Source: an uncultured Bacteroidota bacterium
GTDB lineage: Bacteria; Bacteroidota; Bacteroidia; NS11-12g; UBA955
Assembly: GCA_903953615.1 (NCBI GenBank)
Contig: CAJBKH010000103.1
Location: forward strand, 1 to 33,246
DNA: 33,246 bases
Reading direction: 5' to 3'
Shown: positions 1 to 6,804 of the stretch, in pieces
Layout of the letters: every line of letters starts with the position of its first letter
How positions within the stretch are numbered: position 1 is the first letter of the stretch
Translations under genes and position numbers: made by a program
Notes under the pieces: generated by a model
The model's database searches: none
The model's input: only the letters and a program-made list of their open reading frames with translations
Told to the model about the DNA's origin: nothing

Positions 1-453
1 AGTGAATTGCATTTAAAAGAGGAAATAGAAAAAACAATCAATGGAATTAATGCAATCGTTTCTAGTTCAAATACACGCATTGTTAATAATATTCCCGAAA
101 ACTTAGTTGTTCATTTCGTGCCTTCCTACCTCGAAAGTATTTTATTAAATTTGTTAACCAATGCAATTAAATATAAGTCGCCAGAGAGAAATCCAATCAT
201 TGAATTAAGTGTTGAGAGAAATTTAAGTTTTACAGTGTTAGCAATAAAGGACAATGGATTGGGAATTGATTTAAAAAAGAATAAGGAAAAGTTGTTTGGT
301 ATGTATAAGACTTTTCATAACAATAGCGATGCCAGAGGTTTTGGGTTGTTTATTACTAAAAATCAAATTGAGGCCATGGGTGGTAAGATTGAAGTTGAAA
401 GTGAGTTAGGTAAAGGATCTACTTTTAAAATATATATCAATGAACAAAATTAA
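1..453 (+). CDS. Sensor histidine kinase, C-terminal ATPase domain (5' partial)
   Basis: This is the catalytic end of a two-component histidine kinase; the reading frame is open to base 1, so the sensor and His-phosphotransfer parts lie outside the window. Visible HATPase_c motifs are the N box (LLTNAIKY, about residue 50 of the visible part), the G1 box (DNGLGID) and the G2 region (GFGLFITKNQIEAMGG), followed by the usual closing strand (GKGSTFKIYI). The domain would bind ATP and phosphorylate the His of its own dimerisation domain. The end overlaps the next gene, a response regulator, by 14 nt, so the two are translationally coupled and are very likely partners. The signal sensed cannot be deduced from this fragment. 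Confidence 0.93.
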   Translation, partial: SELHLKEEIEKTINGINAIVSSSNTRIVNNIPENLVVHFVPSYLESILLNLLTNAIKYKSPERNPIIELSVERNLSFTVLAIKDNGLGIDLKKNKEKLFGMYKTFHNNSDARGFGLFITKNQIEAMGGKIEVESELGKGSTFKIYINEQN

Positions 454-835
454 AAAAGCTTACATTATTGATGATGATGAAATTATTGTTTATTTAACAG
501 ATAAAATCATCAAAGAAGAAAATTTTTGCGAACACAGCGAAACATTTAAGAATGGTCAGTTAGCGCTTGATAGATTGAAAGCTGTAATTGCAAACAAGGA
601 GCCCTTGCCTGACGTCATGTTAGTTGATATTAACATGCCAATCATGGATGGTTGGGAATTGATGGATGAGATTGTTAAATTGCCTATCAATCCGCCAATT
701 CCACTCATTATCTTTACTTCGTCAATTAATCCAGCAGATAGAGAAAAGGCACTCACTTATTCAACCATAAAGGGCTATATTCAAAAGCCTTTAACAGTAA
801 TTAAACTTGATAAAATTCTGCGATTAATTTCCTAA
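440..835 (+). CDS. Single-domain response regulator (CheY-like receiver)
   Basis: A 131-aa stand-alone receiver domain. The acidic cluster D11-D12-D13, the phosphoacceptor D63 in LVDINMPIMDG, T93/S94 and K116 in the QKP motif are all in place, so it should be phosphorylated by the overlapping upstream kinase. No output domain follows, so it must act through protein contacts (as CheY or Spo0F-like relays do) rather than by binding DNA. The ATG at 440 lies inside the kinase coding sequence, giving a 14-nt overlap. The next gene starts 84 nt downstream with its own promoter, so the kinase-regulator unit probably ends here. Confidence 0.93.
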   Translation: MNKIKKAYIIDDDEIIVYLTDKIIKEENFCEHSETFKNGQLALDRLKAVIANKEPLPDVMLVDINMPIMDGWELMDEIVKLPINPPIPLIIFTSSINPADREKALTYSTIKGYIQKPLTVIKLDKILRLIS

Positions 836-886
836 CAGCATTTAATTTATAACAGTTACAATATTGCAAATATTGTATAACTCATC

Positions 887-894
887 TATTTTTG
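887..894 (+). promoter_or_regulatory. Promoter -7 box TATTTTTG before the SGNH hydrolase
   Basis: Exact match to the Bacteroidota TAnnTTTG element, 24 nt before the ATG at 919. A TTG at 892 would lie inside the box, so it cannot be the start codon of this transcript. No clear -33 TTTG is seen. Confidence 0.55.
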
Positions 895-918
895 TTTGCT
901 ATAAAAGTAATTTACAAA

Positions 919-1638
919 ATGAACAAAAAAGCACTCATTGGGTTTAATATCATAACACTTTGCCTTTTAATTGCAATTGTGTTGAAGGAACATTATCCGC
1001 AAAAAATATGGCATTACTTTAAAAAACCTTCACAAAAGGAGCAAGAGAAGTTGAGTTACTGGCTGAATCGCGATCAACTTTTTAAAGCATTGCCCCATGA
1101 TTCAAATTCAATTGTTTTTTTAGGGACAAGTTTAACAGAGAATTTTGAATTGAATGAAATTTTTCACCAGTGTAATTACAAAAACAGAGGTATTACGTCA
1201 GATGTAACCGAAGGGATTTTAAATAGATTAGATCCAATAATATTGGACCAACCAAAAAAAATATTAATTGAGGCGGGCATCAATGATTTAGGGAAGGGTG
1301 TAGGCGAAACACAAATGCTCTCTAATTATACAGCGATTATTGACCGATTACAGAAAGAATGCCCTAAAACAGAGCTCTTTATTCAAAGCATTTTTCCTGT
1401 TGCTAATACAGGGCAATACCCAACATATAATAACAGCGCTAACAATGCCGCCATTTTACGAGCCAATAAGGCGCTACAAGCGCTGGCAACTGCTAAAGGA
1501 ATAATCTATATTGATTTGTATCCAAATTTTACAGCGAATGGTGAAATAAAGCCTGAGTATGTGATAGAAGATGGTATTCATTTTAATGGGGCTGCTTATA
1601 ATTTATGGGCTCAACTATTAGCGCCCTATCTTCAATAA
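919..1638 (+). CDS. SGNH/GDSL-family hydrolase, membrane-anchored
   Basis: A 239-aa esterase/lipase-type hydrolase. An N-terminal hydrophobic segment (about residues 7-22) should act as a signal anchor, placing the enzyme on the outer side of the inner membrane. SGNH blocks are present: the nucleophile S71 in FLGTSLT, G91 (block II), N122 in AGIND (block III) and D218-x-x-H221 in EDGIHFN (block V). Such proteins deacylate lipids, sugars or peptidoglycan; the layout resembles bacterial sialate or carbohydrate O-acetylesterases, but the substrate is unknown. I chose ATG 919 rather than upstream in-frame TTG 892, because the latter lies within the promoter box. It appears monocistronic. Confidence 0.88.
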   Translation: MNKKALIGFNIITLCLLIAIVLKEHYPQKIWHYFKKPSQKEQEKLSYWLNRDQLFKALPHDSNSIVFLGTSLTENFELNEIFHQCNYKNRGITSDVTEGILNRLDPIILDQPKKILIEAGINDLGKGVGETQMLSNYTAIIDRLQKECPKTELFIQSIFPVANTGQYPTYNNSANNAAILRANKALQALATAKGIIYIDLYPNFTANGEIKPEYVIEDGIHFNGAAYNLWAQLLAPYLQ

Positions 1639-2095
1639 TTTAATTTTTAAGATTGTTGTAAGCTAAGTGTTTACAATGAAATATTGACATAAGTCTATAA
1701 ATTGTCCACAGATTTATGAGTGTAATTTCGACGTTTTTTAAGCCGAATAATTGTTTTAAGTGCTATTGTTTTTGTTTGCATAATCGGGTATTGCTAATGC
1801 TTTTTTTTTATTCAATATGCATTAATTAGAAAGTCTAATTTTTCGCCATAGCTAGTATTTACATACCCTAGTTGAGTTAAATTAATGATTTTATTTTCAA
1901 TTAATCAGAAGTAAGTCTCCGCTCGTGGACCTCATTTTGAATGGTGTTTAAATCCGTGTTTGGAACAATATAAGAGAGCCGCTCTTTTCAACAAAATATT
2001 GGGGTAGTCTAAAATTGACTACGTAAAGCTACGCTTTAATTTAATTAACTAATGTGTAATTTTGTTTTGGTTTTAAAATCACAACAATTTAAAAA
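1639..2095. other. Non-coding gap with several tight hairpins
   Basis: No convincing ORF in 457 bases. Four short inverted repeats are visible: AATTAGA/TCTAATT at 1824-1840 followed by Ts, AAGAGAG/CTCTTTT at 1972-1988 (3-nt loop, one G-T pair), GTAGTC/GACTAC at 2004-2022, and TAAAGC/GCTTTA at 2024-2038. The first two resemble small terminators. Bases 1915-2035 look less AT-rich than the rest. The stretch may hold a small RNA or the remnant of a dispersed repeat; neither can be shown from this sequence. Confidence 0.4.
2057..2064 (+). promoter_or_regulatory. Promoter -7 box TAATTTTG for the 83-aa membrane protein
   Basis: Exact TAnnTTTG match, 31 nt before the ATG at 2096. Upstream TTTA at 2035-2038 could be a degenerate -33 element. 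It lies directly after two back-to-back hairpins (2004-2038). Confidence 0.5.
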
Positions 2096-2347
2096 ATGAA
2101 AACAATACACCTAATTTTCTTGGTTTTGTTGCCCTCGCTGCTAATCGGTTCAGTATTTTTCTTTTACCAAAATATGTCGTCTGGAATTTTTGAGTTGGTG
2201 GCATTTATATTGTCAAGTAATTTATTGTTGATTTATTCTTTAATTGTTGCTGTCGTAATCTTCAAAATGTTACGAAAGAAGCTCGCCCTTGTTGGTATTG
2301 AAATTACAACCATCTTTCATCAAAAATCAATTTCATCGTTTTCGTAA
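2096..2347 (+). CDS. Small two-helix membrane protein of unknown function
   Basis: 83 aa. Two hydrophobic segments are clear, about residues 5-24 and 32-57, followed by a basic turn (MLRKK) and a soluble tail rich in Ser, Ile and His. No conserved domain is recognised. It is preceded by a Bacteroidota-type promoter box at 2057-2064 and starts with ATG AAA ACA, a typical start for the phylum. That makes it more credible than a random ORF, but coding status is not proven. It stands alone: the gene on each side is over 200 bases away. Confidence 0.5.
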   Translation: MKTIHLIFLVLLPSLLIGSVFFFYQNMSSGIFELVAFILSSNLLLIYSLIVAVVIFKMLRKKLALVGIEITTIFHQKSISSFS

Positions 2348-2454
2348 TTGAAACCTTGTTATGAATTCAATTAGATATGATGTAAATCATTGAACAGATG
2401 ATGGAATGTTGTAAAACCTGTAACTAGTCATAAGAATGATAAATTTATATGGTC

Positions 2455-2462
2455 TAAATTTG
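2455..2462 (+). promoter_or_regulatory. Promoter -7 box TAAATTTG before the CMP-sugar synthetase
   Basis: Exact TAnnTTTG match about 90 nt upstream of the ATG at 2553. The implied leader is longer than for most genes here. No -33 TTTG is obvious. Confidence 0.4.
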
Positions 2463-2552
2463 CATTTTGTTTAATTCTTTAAGCAACTTTTTCTCATTAA
2501 CTCAGTTTGTTTATACAAACACACAAATCTAAATATAACGATGCCTTTGAAT

Positions 2553-3257
2553 ATGAAAATACTCGCCATCATTCCCGCACGTGGAGGTTCAAAAGGTATA
2601 CACAGGAAAAATGTAAAACAGTTAGGGGATAAGCCTTTAATGGCATATACCATTCAACGCGCATTAGAATCAAAATTGATACACACAGTAATGGTAAGTA
2701 CTGAGGATAGAGAAATAGCTAGTGTCGCTGAACAGCTCGGTTTAAAAGTGCCATTTATGCGACCCGAAAGATTAGCACAAGATTTTACGCCTTCGTTAGA
2801 TGTTGTCATTAATGTGTTGGAAACGTATAAAAAACATGACAAGTTCTTTGATGCTGTGATGATTTTAGAACCTACCAATCCTTTTCGTACAGCTAATGAG
2901 ATTGATGAATGCATTCGCATTTTCAAGGCAAAGGATTCAGATTCTTTAATTTCAGTTAAGGAGGTGCCACCTCAATATAATCCGCATTGGGTTTTCGAGG
3001 AGAATGAAGATTCGATTTTGCACAAAGCAATTGGAGAAAATGGCATTATTGCAAGACGACAGATTTTGCCAAAAGCCTTTGCGCGTGATGGGTCAGTGTA
3101 TCTTACAAAAGTAGATGTTGTTTTGAATCAGCGGAGTTTGTTTGGAGAAACCATAGCGTATCGTTTGAATGACAATCCGAATCAAATAAACATTGACAGT
3201 ATAGAGGATTGGAAAGCTGCGGAGAAGGTTGTAAAGCAAAAGTTATTTTCAATTTAA
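2553..3257 (+). CDS. neuA: CMP-sialic acid-type cytidylyltransferase (NeuA family)
   Basis: A 234-aa enzyme that would activate a nonulosonic acid (sialic, pseudaminic or legionaminic type) with CTP to give the CMP-sugar used in surface glycan synthesis. The N-terminal nucleotide-binding signature ARGGSKGIHRKN is at residues 9-20; RRQ (168-170), ARDGSVYLTK (177-186) and the C-terminal NIDSIEDW (213-220) are family features. The usual LLQPTSPLR reads ILEPTNPFR (104-112), so the exact sugar is uncertain. ATG 2553 gives the classic MKILAIIPARGG start; ATG 2541 would add four residues. No other nonulosonate gene (NeuB, NeuC, sialyltransferase) lies in the window, so it is an orphan here. Confidence 0.85.
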   Translation: MKILAIIPARGGSKGIHRKNVKQLGDKPLMAYTIQRALESKLIHTVMVSTEDREIASVAEQLGLKVPFMRPERLAQDFTPSLDVVINVLETYKKHDKFFDAVMILEPTNPFRTANEIDECIRIFKAKDSDSLISVKEVPPQYNPHWVFEENEDSILHKAIGENGIIARRQILPKAFARDGSVYLTKVDVVLNQRSLFGETIAYRLNDNPNQINIDSIEDWKAAEKVVKQKLFSI

Positions 3258-3357
3258 AAGGTGGGTTAAGGTAAATTAGTCCTAATTTAATGTTTAGCTA
3301 TTTCTTTTTCAGATTCATTATGTTAAATTGCGCATCCAAAATATCAAACAGTTTATT

Positions 3358-4245
3358 ATGACCAATGCTTCATTGCCGCTTAATTTAAGACATTTATATA
3401 CCCCAAAATCATTCTTTTTAATGCTTGTTGGGGTATTTTTAGCAGTATTCGCACTTAAGGGTTTTATGATTCCAAATGGATTTTTAGATGGAGGCGTTAC
3501 GGGGATTTCAATACTTATTCATGATTTGTACAAAATCAATTTTGGTTTATTGGTATTGGTCATAAATTTAATATTTATTATTCCAGCATACCATTATGTC
3601 GGAAAATTATTTGCAATACGTTCTTTTATTGCTATATTCTTGCTAAGTATTGGAGTCGAGCTACTCAAAATAGATCCAATCACCACAGATAAGTTATTAA
3701 TTGCAGTTTTCGGTGGAGCATTCATTGGATTAGGCATGGGCTTAGTAATCAGATCGGGTGCAGCTATTGATGGTTTTGAAGTGTTAGCAGTTTTTACCAC
3801 AAGGAAAATTGGGTTTTCTATCAGTGAGGTTATATTGTTTTTTAATTCCTTAATATTTTTAACGGCAGCCTTTCATTTTGGTTTAGAAAGTGCCATGTAT
3901 TCAATAATCACTTATTTTGCAGCAGTTAAAATGGTCGATTATGTGGTCGATGGAATCGAGGAATATATTGCACTCACTATTATTTCAAAGGAGCCCGATA
4001 ATATAAAGGCTTTATTAGTCAATCATTTTGGAAAAGGCATCACTGTTTACAAAGGTGAACGCGGTTATTTGCCTGGTAATTTTCATGTCAAAGTAGATTG
4101 CGATATTGTGACCACCATTGTAACGCGTTTGGAGTTATTAAATATCAACGATAAAATTTCTAAAATGGATCCCACTGCTTTTATGTATACCAACAAAATA
4201 AAAGAAACTAAAGGCGGTATCATTAAACAAAGGATAAAGCATTAA
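3358..4245 (+). CDS. YitT-family membrane protein (DUF161 plus DUF2179)
   Basis: 295 aa. The N-terminal two-thirds hold five or six membrane helices, with the family signature IPNGFLDGGVTGIS near residue 37 and a glycine-rich helix (FGGAFIGLGMGLVIRSG) near residue 120. The C-terminal soluble domain (about 210-290) carries GKGITVYKGERGYLPG, the DUF2179 hallmark. Members are widespread inner-membrane proteins of unresolved transport function; no substrate can be named. I preferred ATG 3358 over an in-frame TTG at 3328. It is convergent with the methyltransferase gene, with 22 nt between stop codons. Confidence 0.88.
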   Translation: MTNASLPLNLRHLYTPKSFFLMLVGVFLAVFALKGFMIPNGFLDGGVTGISILIHDLYKINFGLLVLVINLIFIIPAYHYVGKLFAIRSFIAIFLLSIGVELLKIDPITTDKLLIAVFGGAFIGLGMGLVIRSGAAIDGFEVLAVFTTRKIGFSISEVILFFNSLIFLTAAFHFGLESAMYSIITYFAAVKMVDYVVDGIEEYIALTIISKEPDNIKALLVNHFGKGITVYKGERGYLPGNFHVKVDCDIVTTIVTRLELLNINDKISKMDPTAFMYTNKIKETKGGIIKQRIKH

Positions 4246-4267
4246 ACGTTACTTTGCGTCAATAAAA

Positions 4268-4996
4268 TTATCCGTTTTTTGTTATTTTGAAAATAATTTC
4301 GGCATTCAAAAAGCCTAATTTGATTTGCTCTGATTCTGAATAATTCGCTTTAAAATTAAGTGTACTTACAAGGCAACCAGCCTGTGTTAATCGATCCCTA
4401 AAATCTAATCCGTATTGTCTTACATGGTCGCTTTGACCATAGTTCAAGAAACGCAGCGCATCAGTATTCGCATTTGGGTTGTGATAGGTTTTTTCTAATT
4501 CAGGAAAATACGGGACTACAATATAGCAAATGCCAGTTGGCTTAAGTACTTTCAATAAATTTTGAATGGCGAGCGTATCTTGTTCTATATGCTCTAAAAC
4601 ATGGCTGCAAAGAATGAGATCGAATACATTGTTTTGAAATTTTAAATCTGTTATGTCCATGGCTTGCACATATTTAGGGTATTCGTATCCGCTTTCAAAT
4701 TTGTCGATGGCAAAATAATTAACGTGCTTGTTTTTGCGAAATCGTTCGCTTAATGCAAACTCAGGTGCTATGTGAAGTAGGGTTGTGTTTGTTTTGTTTT
4801 GCGCTATGAAATCAGTACTCAAACTATATAACTGTCTGTGTCTGTCAATTGAATTACAACCCGGACAGCGGGCATGTGCTTTAGACTCATCGCCCGAAGG
4901 CAAAAATGTCAAGAAATTATTTTCACAAACGCAGCAATACACATTGCCGCCTTTCAATGTAATTTTTCTTATCCAATTAATGAATTTTTTTAACAT
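4268..4996 (-). CDS. Class I SAM methyltransferase with N-terminal zinc-ribbon cysteines
   Basis: 242 aa. The N-terminus has a C21-x2-C24 and C44-x2-C47 pair, an apparent zinc ribbon. The Rossmann part follows, with LLHIAPE near residue 73 where motif I normally has a DxGxG signature, an acidic strand end (AIDKFESG), and the well-preserved FDLILCSHVLEHI (about residues 125-137). This LHIAPE variety of methyltransferase is often found in polysaccharide or surface-glycan clusters, consistent with the nearby CMP-sugar synthetase, but no substrate is known. A one-mismatch promoter box (TATTATTG, minus strand, 5008-5015) lies 11 nt before the ATG. Confidence 0.82.
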   Translation of the reverse strand: MLKKFINWIRKITLKGGNVYCCVCENNFLTFLPSGDESKAHARCPGCNSIDRHRQLYSLSTDFIAQNKTNTTLLHIAPEFALSERFRKNKHVNYFAIDKFESGYEYPKYVQAMDITDLKFQNNVFDLILCSHVLEHIEQDTLAIQNLLKVLKPTGICYIVVPYFPELEKTYHNPNANTDALRFLNYGQSDHVRQYGLDFRDRLTQAGCLVSTLNFKANYSESEQIKLGFLNAEIIFKITKNG

Positions 4997-5107
4997 GATC
5001 GCTACTGCAATAATAATTCTTAAAACAATACGTTATTAGATTCTGAACTTTCAAATTAAAAGTTTAATTTTTTACAGAACTATGACACGGACAAAAAAGT
5101 ATTCCAA

Positions 5108-5115
5108 TATTTTTG
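5108..5115 (+). promoter_or_regulatory. Promoter -7 box TATTTTTG before apaG
   Basis: Exact TAnnTTTG match, with only 9 nt between its last G and the ATG at 5125. The mRNA leader would be a few bases long. No -33 TTTG is seen at the expected distance. Confidence 0.55.
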
Positions 5116-5124
5116 CGCTATAGA

Positions 5125-5511
5125 ATGAAGGTAGCCGAAACATATGACATAAGAATTTCTGTTGAAACAGAATATATCGCTTTGCAAAGTGATCCTGACA
5201 ACGGGGAGTACTTTTTTGCCTACCGAATTAAAATTCAAAATAACAGCACGCACACCGTGCAATTATTAAGAAGGAATTGGTTTATTGCAGATGCTACACA
5301 CGAAATTCGCGAAATAGAAGGAGAGGGTGTTATTGGCTTACAACCCGTGTTAGCGCCAGGCGAATCGCATGCCTACCGTTCTGGTTGCATTCTGAAAAGT
5401 GAAATTGGCGCCATGTGGGGTTATTATACTTTTGAGAGAAATTTTTCTGAAAGTTTAATTGAAGTTGAAATTCCACGCTTCGAATTGGTAGCTCCTTGGC
5501 TTAACAATTAA
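5125..5511 (+). CDS. apaG: ApaG (DUF525) protein
   Basis: A 128-aa all-beta protein, close to the usual 125 aa. Family features are visible: a fibronectin-like N-terminal half with IKIQNNSTHTVQLLRRNW, then EGEGVIGLQPVLAPGESHAY and the MWGYYTF segment near the end. ApaG proteins are small cytosolic proteins linked historically to diadenosine tetraphosphate hydrolase operons in proteobacteria; the same fold occurs in F-box proteins. The molecular role is unresolved. ATG 5125 is chosen because the in-frame TTG at 5113 lies inside the promoter box. No apaH lies nearby. Confidence 0.92.
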   Translation: MKVAETYDIRISVETEYIALQSDPDNGEYFFAYRIKIQNNSTHTVQLLRRNWFIADATHEIREIEGEGVIGLQPVLAPGESHAYRSGCILKSEIGAMWGYYTFERNFSESLIEVEIPRFELVAPWLNN

Positions 5512-5524
5512 ATCAATTTTCTTT

Positions 5525-5554
5525 TTTGAAATTTATTTCACTTGATTATATTTG
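5525..5554 (+). promoter_or_regulatory. Promoter TTTG-N18-TATATTTG
   Basis: -33 TTTG at 5525-5528 and -7 TATATTTG at 5547-5554, spacing 18. It overlaps an in-frame TTG (5542), which excludes that codon as the start and points to ATG 5569. Confidence 0.65.
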
Positions 5555-5568
5555 GTGTGTTATTTCAT

Positions 5569-6111
5569 ATGCAACCTGCAAGATTCAAATCATATTGGTT
5601 AGTTTTACTCTTGGGGCATCTGTTTTTAAGTGCTTATTTAAATGACCCTATACGGCCATTAAACATCCGGATAAATAATGGGGAGTTTAAGATTGATAAA
5701 TTAATAGTTAGCGAAAATTGGTATTTGCCGCCTCTGAAAAACAAACTAGGAACGCCTGAAAAAATTATTAAAGGGGTTAATAATACTTATACCTACACTG
5801 AATTTGGGTTGGTGTTGTTTGAAGGAATTGACTCCATTCTAAATGAAATTCAAATCTTTTACAATTTACAAAACCCTACAAAGGTTTCTCCCTATAGTGT
5901 TTATCGCGGTGATTTGAAAATAGACAAGTTACGTGTAGATAGAAATTTAACCAAAGACTTAATGACAAGCAGTTTGATTAAATGGAACCCAAGTCCAAGT
6001 TTCTCACCCCATTTATACCGAGCCGAGAAAGACGGCATTTATCTGTATTTTGAATTTACAGAAGATGAAAAAAATTTAGTAAAGGTGAGTATCGGTCGTG
6101 TTAAAGCATAG
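5569..6111 (+). CDS. Exported protein of unknown function
   Basis: 180 aa with an N-terminal basic-hydrophobic segment (about residues 5-22) that looks like a signal peptide or anchor. The rest is rich in beta-strand-like and charged segments, with LGTPEKIIKGVNNTYTYTE in the middle, which reminds me of small Bacteroidota proteins of the DUF7738 type; this is a weak resemblance from memory. It is transcribed from its own clear promoter, with a leader of about 10 nt. No operon partner: apaG ends 57 nt upstream and the next gene has its own promoter. Confidence 0.7.
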   Translation: MQPARFKSYWLVLLLGHLFLSAYLNDPIRPLNIRINNGEFKIDKLIVSENWYLPPLKNKLGTPEKIIKGVNNTYTYTEFGLVLFEGIDSILNEIQIFYNLQNPTKVSPYSVYRGDLKIDKLRVDRNLTKDLMTSSLIKWNPSPSFSPHLYRAEKDGIYLYFEFTEDEKNLVKVSIGRVKA

Positions 6112-6147
6112 GTTTAATTGCCAAAGCGACAATCCTCGAAAAAAGAT

Positions 6148-6155
6148 TATTTTTG
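6148..6155 (+). promoter_or_regulatory. Promoter -7 box TATTTTTG before the 198-aa methyltransferase
   Basis: Exact TAnnTTTG match 52 nt upstream of the ATG at 6208. No clear -33 element. Confidence 0.5.
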
Positions 6156-6207
6156 CACCATTCTAATAGAAACAAGTTAAATTGTTTTAATCTGTTAATG
6201 CAAAGCC

Positions 6208-6804
6208 ATGGTATTTGAATTTTTAAAACTCAATAAGAAAATAACCGACAACGAGTTCGATACTATCTATCCTGAAAATCTGAAGAAGCTTGGGCACGTG
6301 CATTGGACACCAGTCGAAGTAGCCATAGAGGCGGTCGCATTTTTAACGGATATTAAATCACCTAATATTTTAGACATAGGGTCGGGTGCGGGTAAATTTT
6401 GTTTGATTGGAGCTGCCATTACAAAAGCTGATTTTACTGGGGTGGAATTAAGACCAGAATTATACAAATTGGCCAAACGCATTGCGAAACATTATGGTTT
6501 GCCAAATACACAATTTATAAATTCAAATATTCTAGAAGTTGATTTTTCGCCTTATAACGCTTTTTATTATTTCAATCCCTTTTATGAAAATATTGAGCAA
6601 GTCAATACCATCGATGATACATTGGATTTGAAAACACAGAACTATAATATTTATACAAAGTATGTGAAGCAACAATTGGAAGGCATGCCTAAAGGGACAC
6701 GATTGGTAACCTATTGGAGCAGCGCTAAAGATGTGCCTTTGAATTACACATTACAAGGAGAAAGTATGAATGGGTTGCTGGAAATGTGGGAGAAAACATA
6801 TTAG
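6208..6804 (+). CDS. Class I SAM-dependent methyltransferase
   Basis: 198 aa. Motif I is intact (NILDIGSGAGKF, residues 53-64), followed by an acidic strand end (GVELRPE, 78-84) and NPFYEN at 123-128, in the place where N-methylating enzymes carry (N/D)PPY/F. The N-terminal helix holds HVHWTPVEVAIEA, typical of small methyltransferases that clamp over the cofactor. The substrate is unknown; RNA or a protein side-chain amide would fit the NPF motif. The stop codon overlaps that of the convergent TPR gene, which leaves no room for a separate terminator. Confidence 0.82.
   Translation: MVFEFLKLNKKITDNEFDTIYPENLKKLGHVHWTPVEVAIEAVAFLTDIKSPNILDIGSGAGKFCLIGAAITKADFTGVELRPELYKLAKRIAKHYGLPNTQFINSNILEVDFSPYNAFYYFNPFYENIEQVNTIDDTLDLKTQNYNIYTKYVKQQLEGMPKGTRLVTYWSSAKDVPLNYTLQGESMNGLLEMWEKTY

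Noticed and set aside
892..918. TTG start for the SGNH hydrolase
   Set aside because: The codon overlaps the promoter -7 box; the same argument excludes TTG starts at 5113, 5542, 18480, 19386 and 20080.
1702..1710. DnaA box (TTGTCCACA) and possible origin
   Set aside because: Single site with one mismatch to TTWTNCACA, no cluster and no dnaA, dnaN or gidA nearby.
4785..5039. 84-aa ORF on the plus strand
   Set aside because: Antisense to the well-supported methyltransferase gene and without family features.
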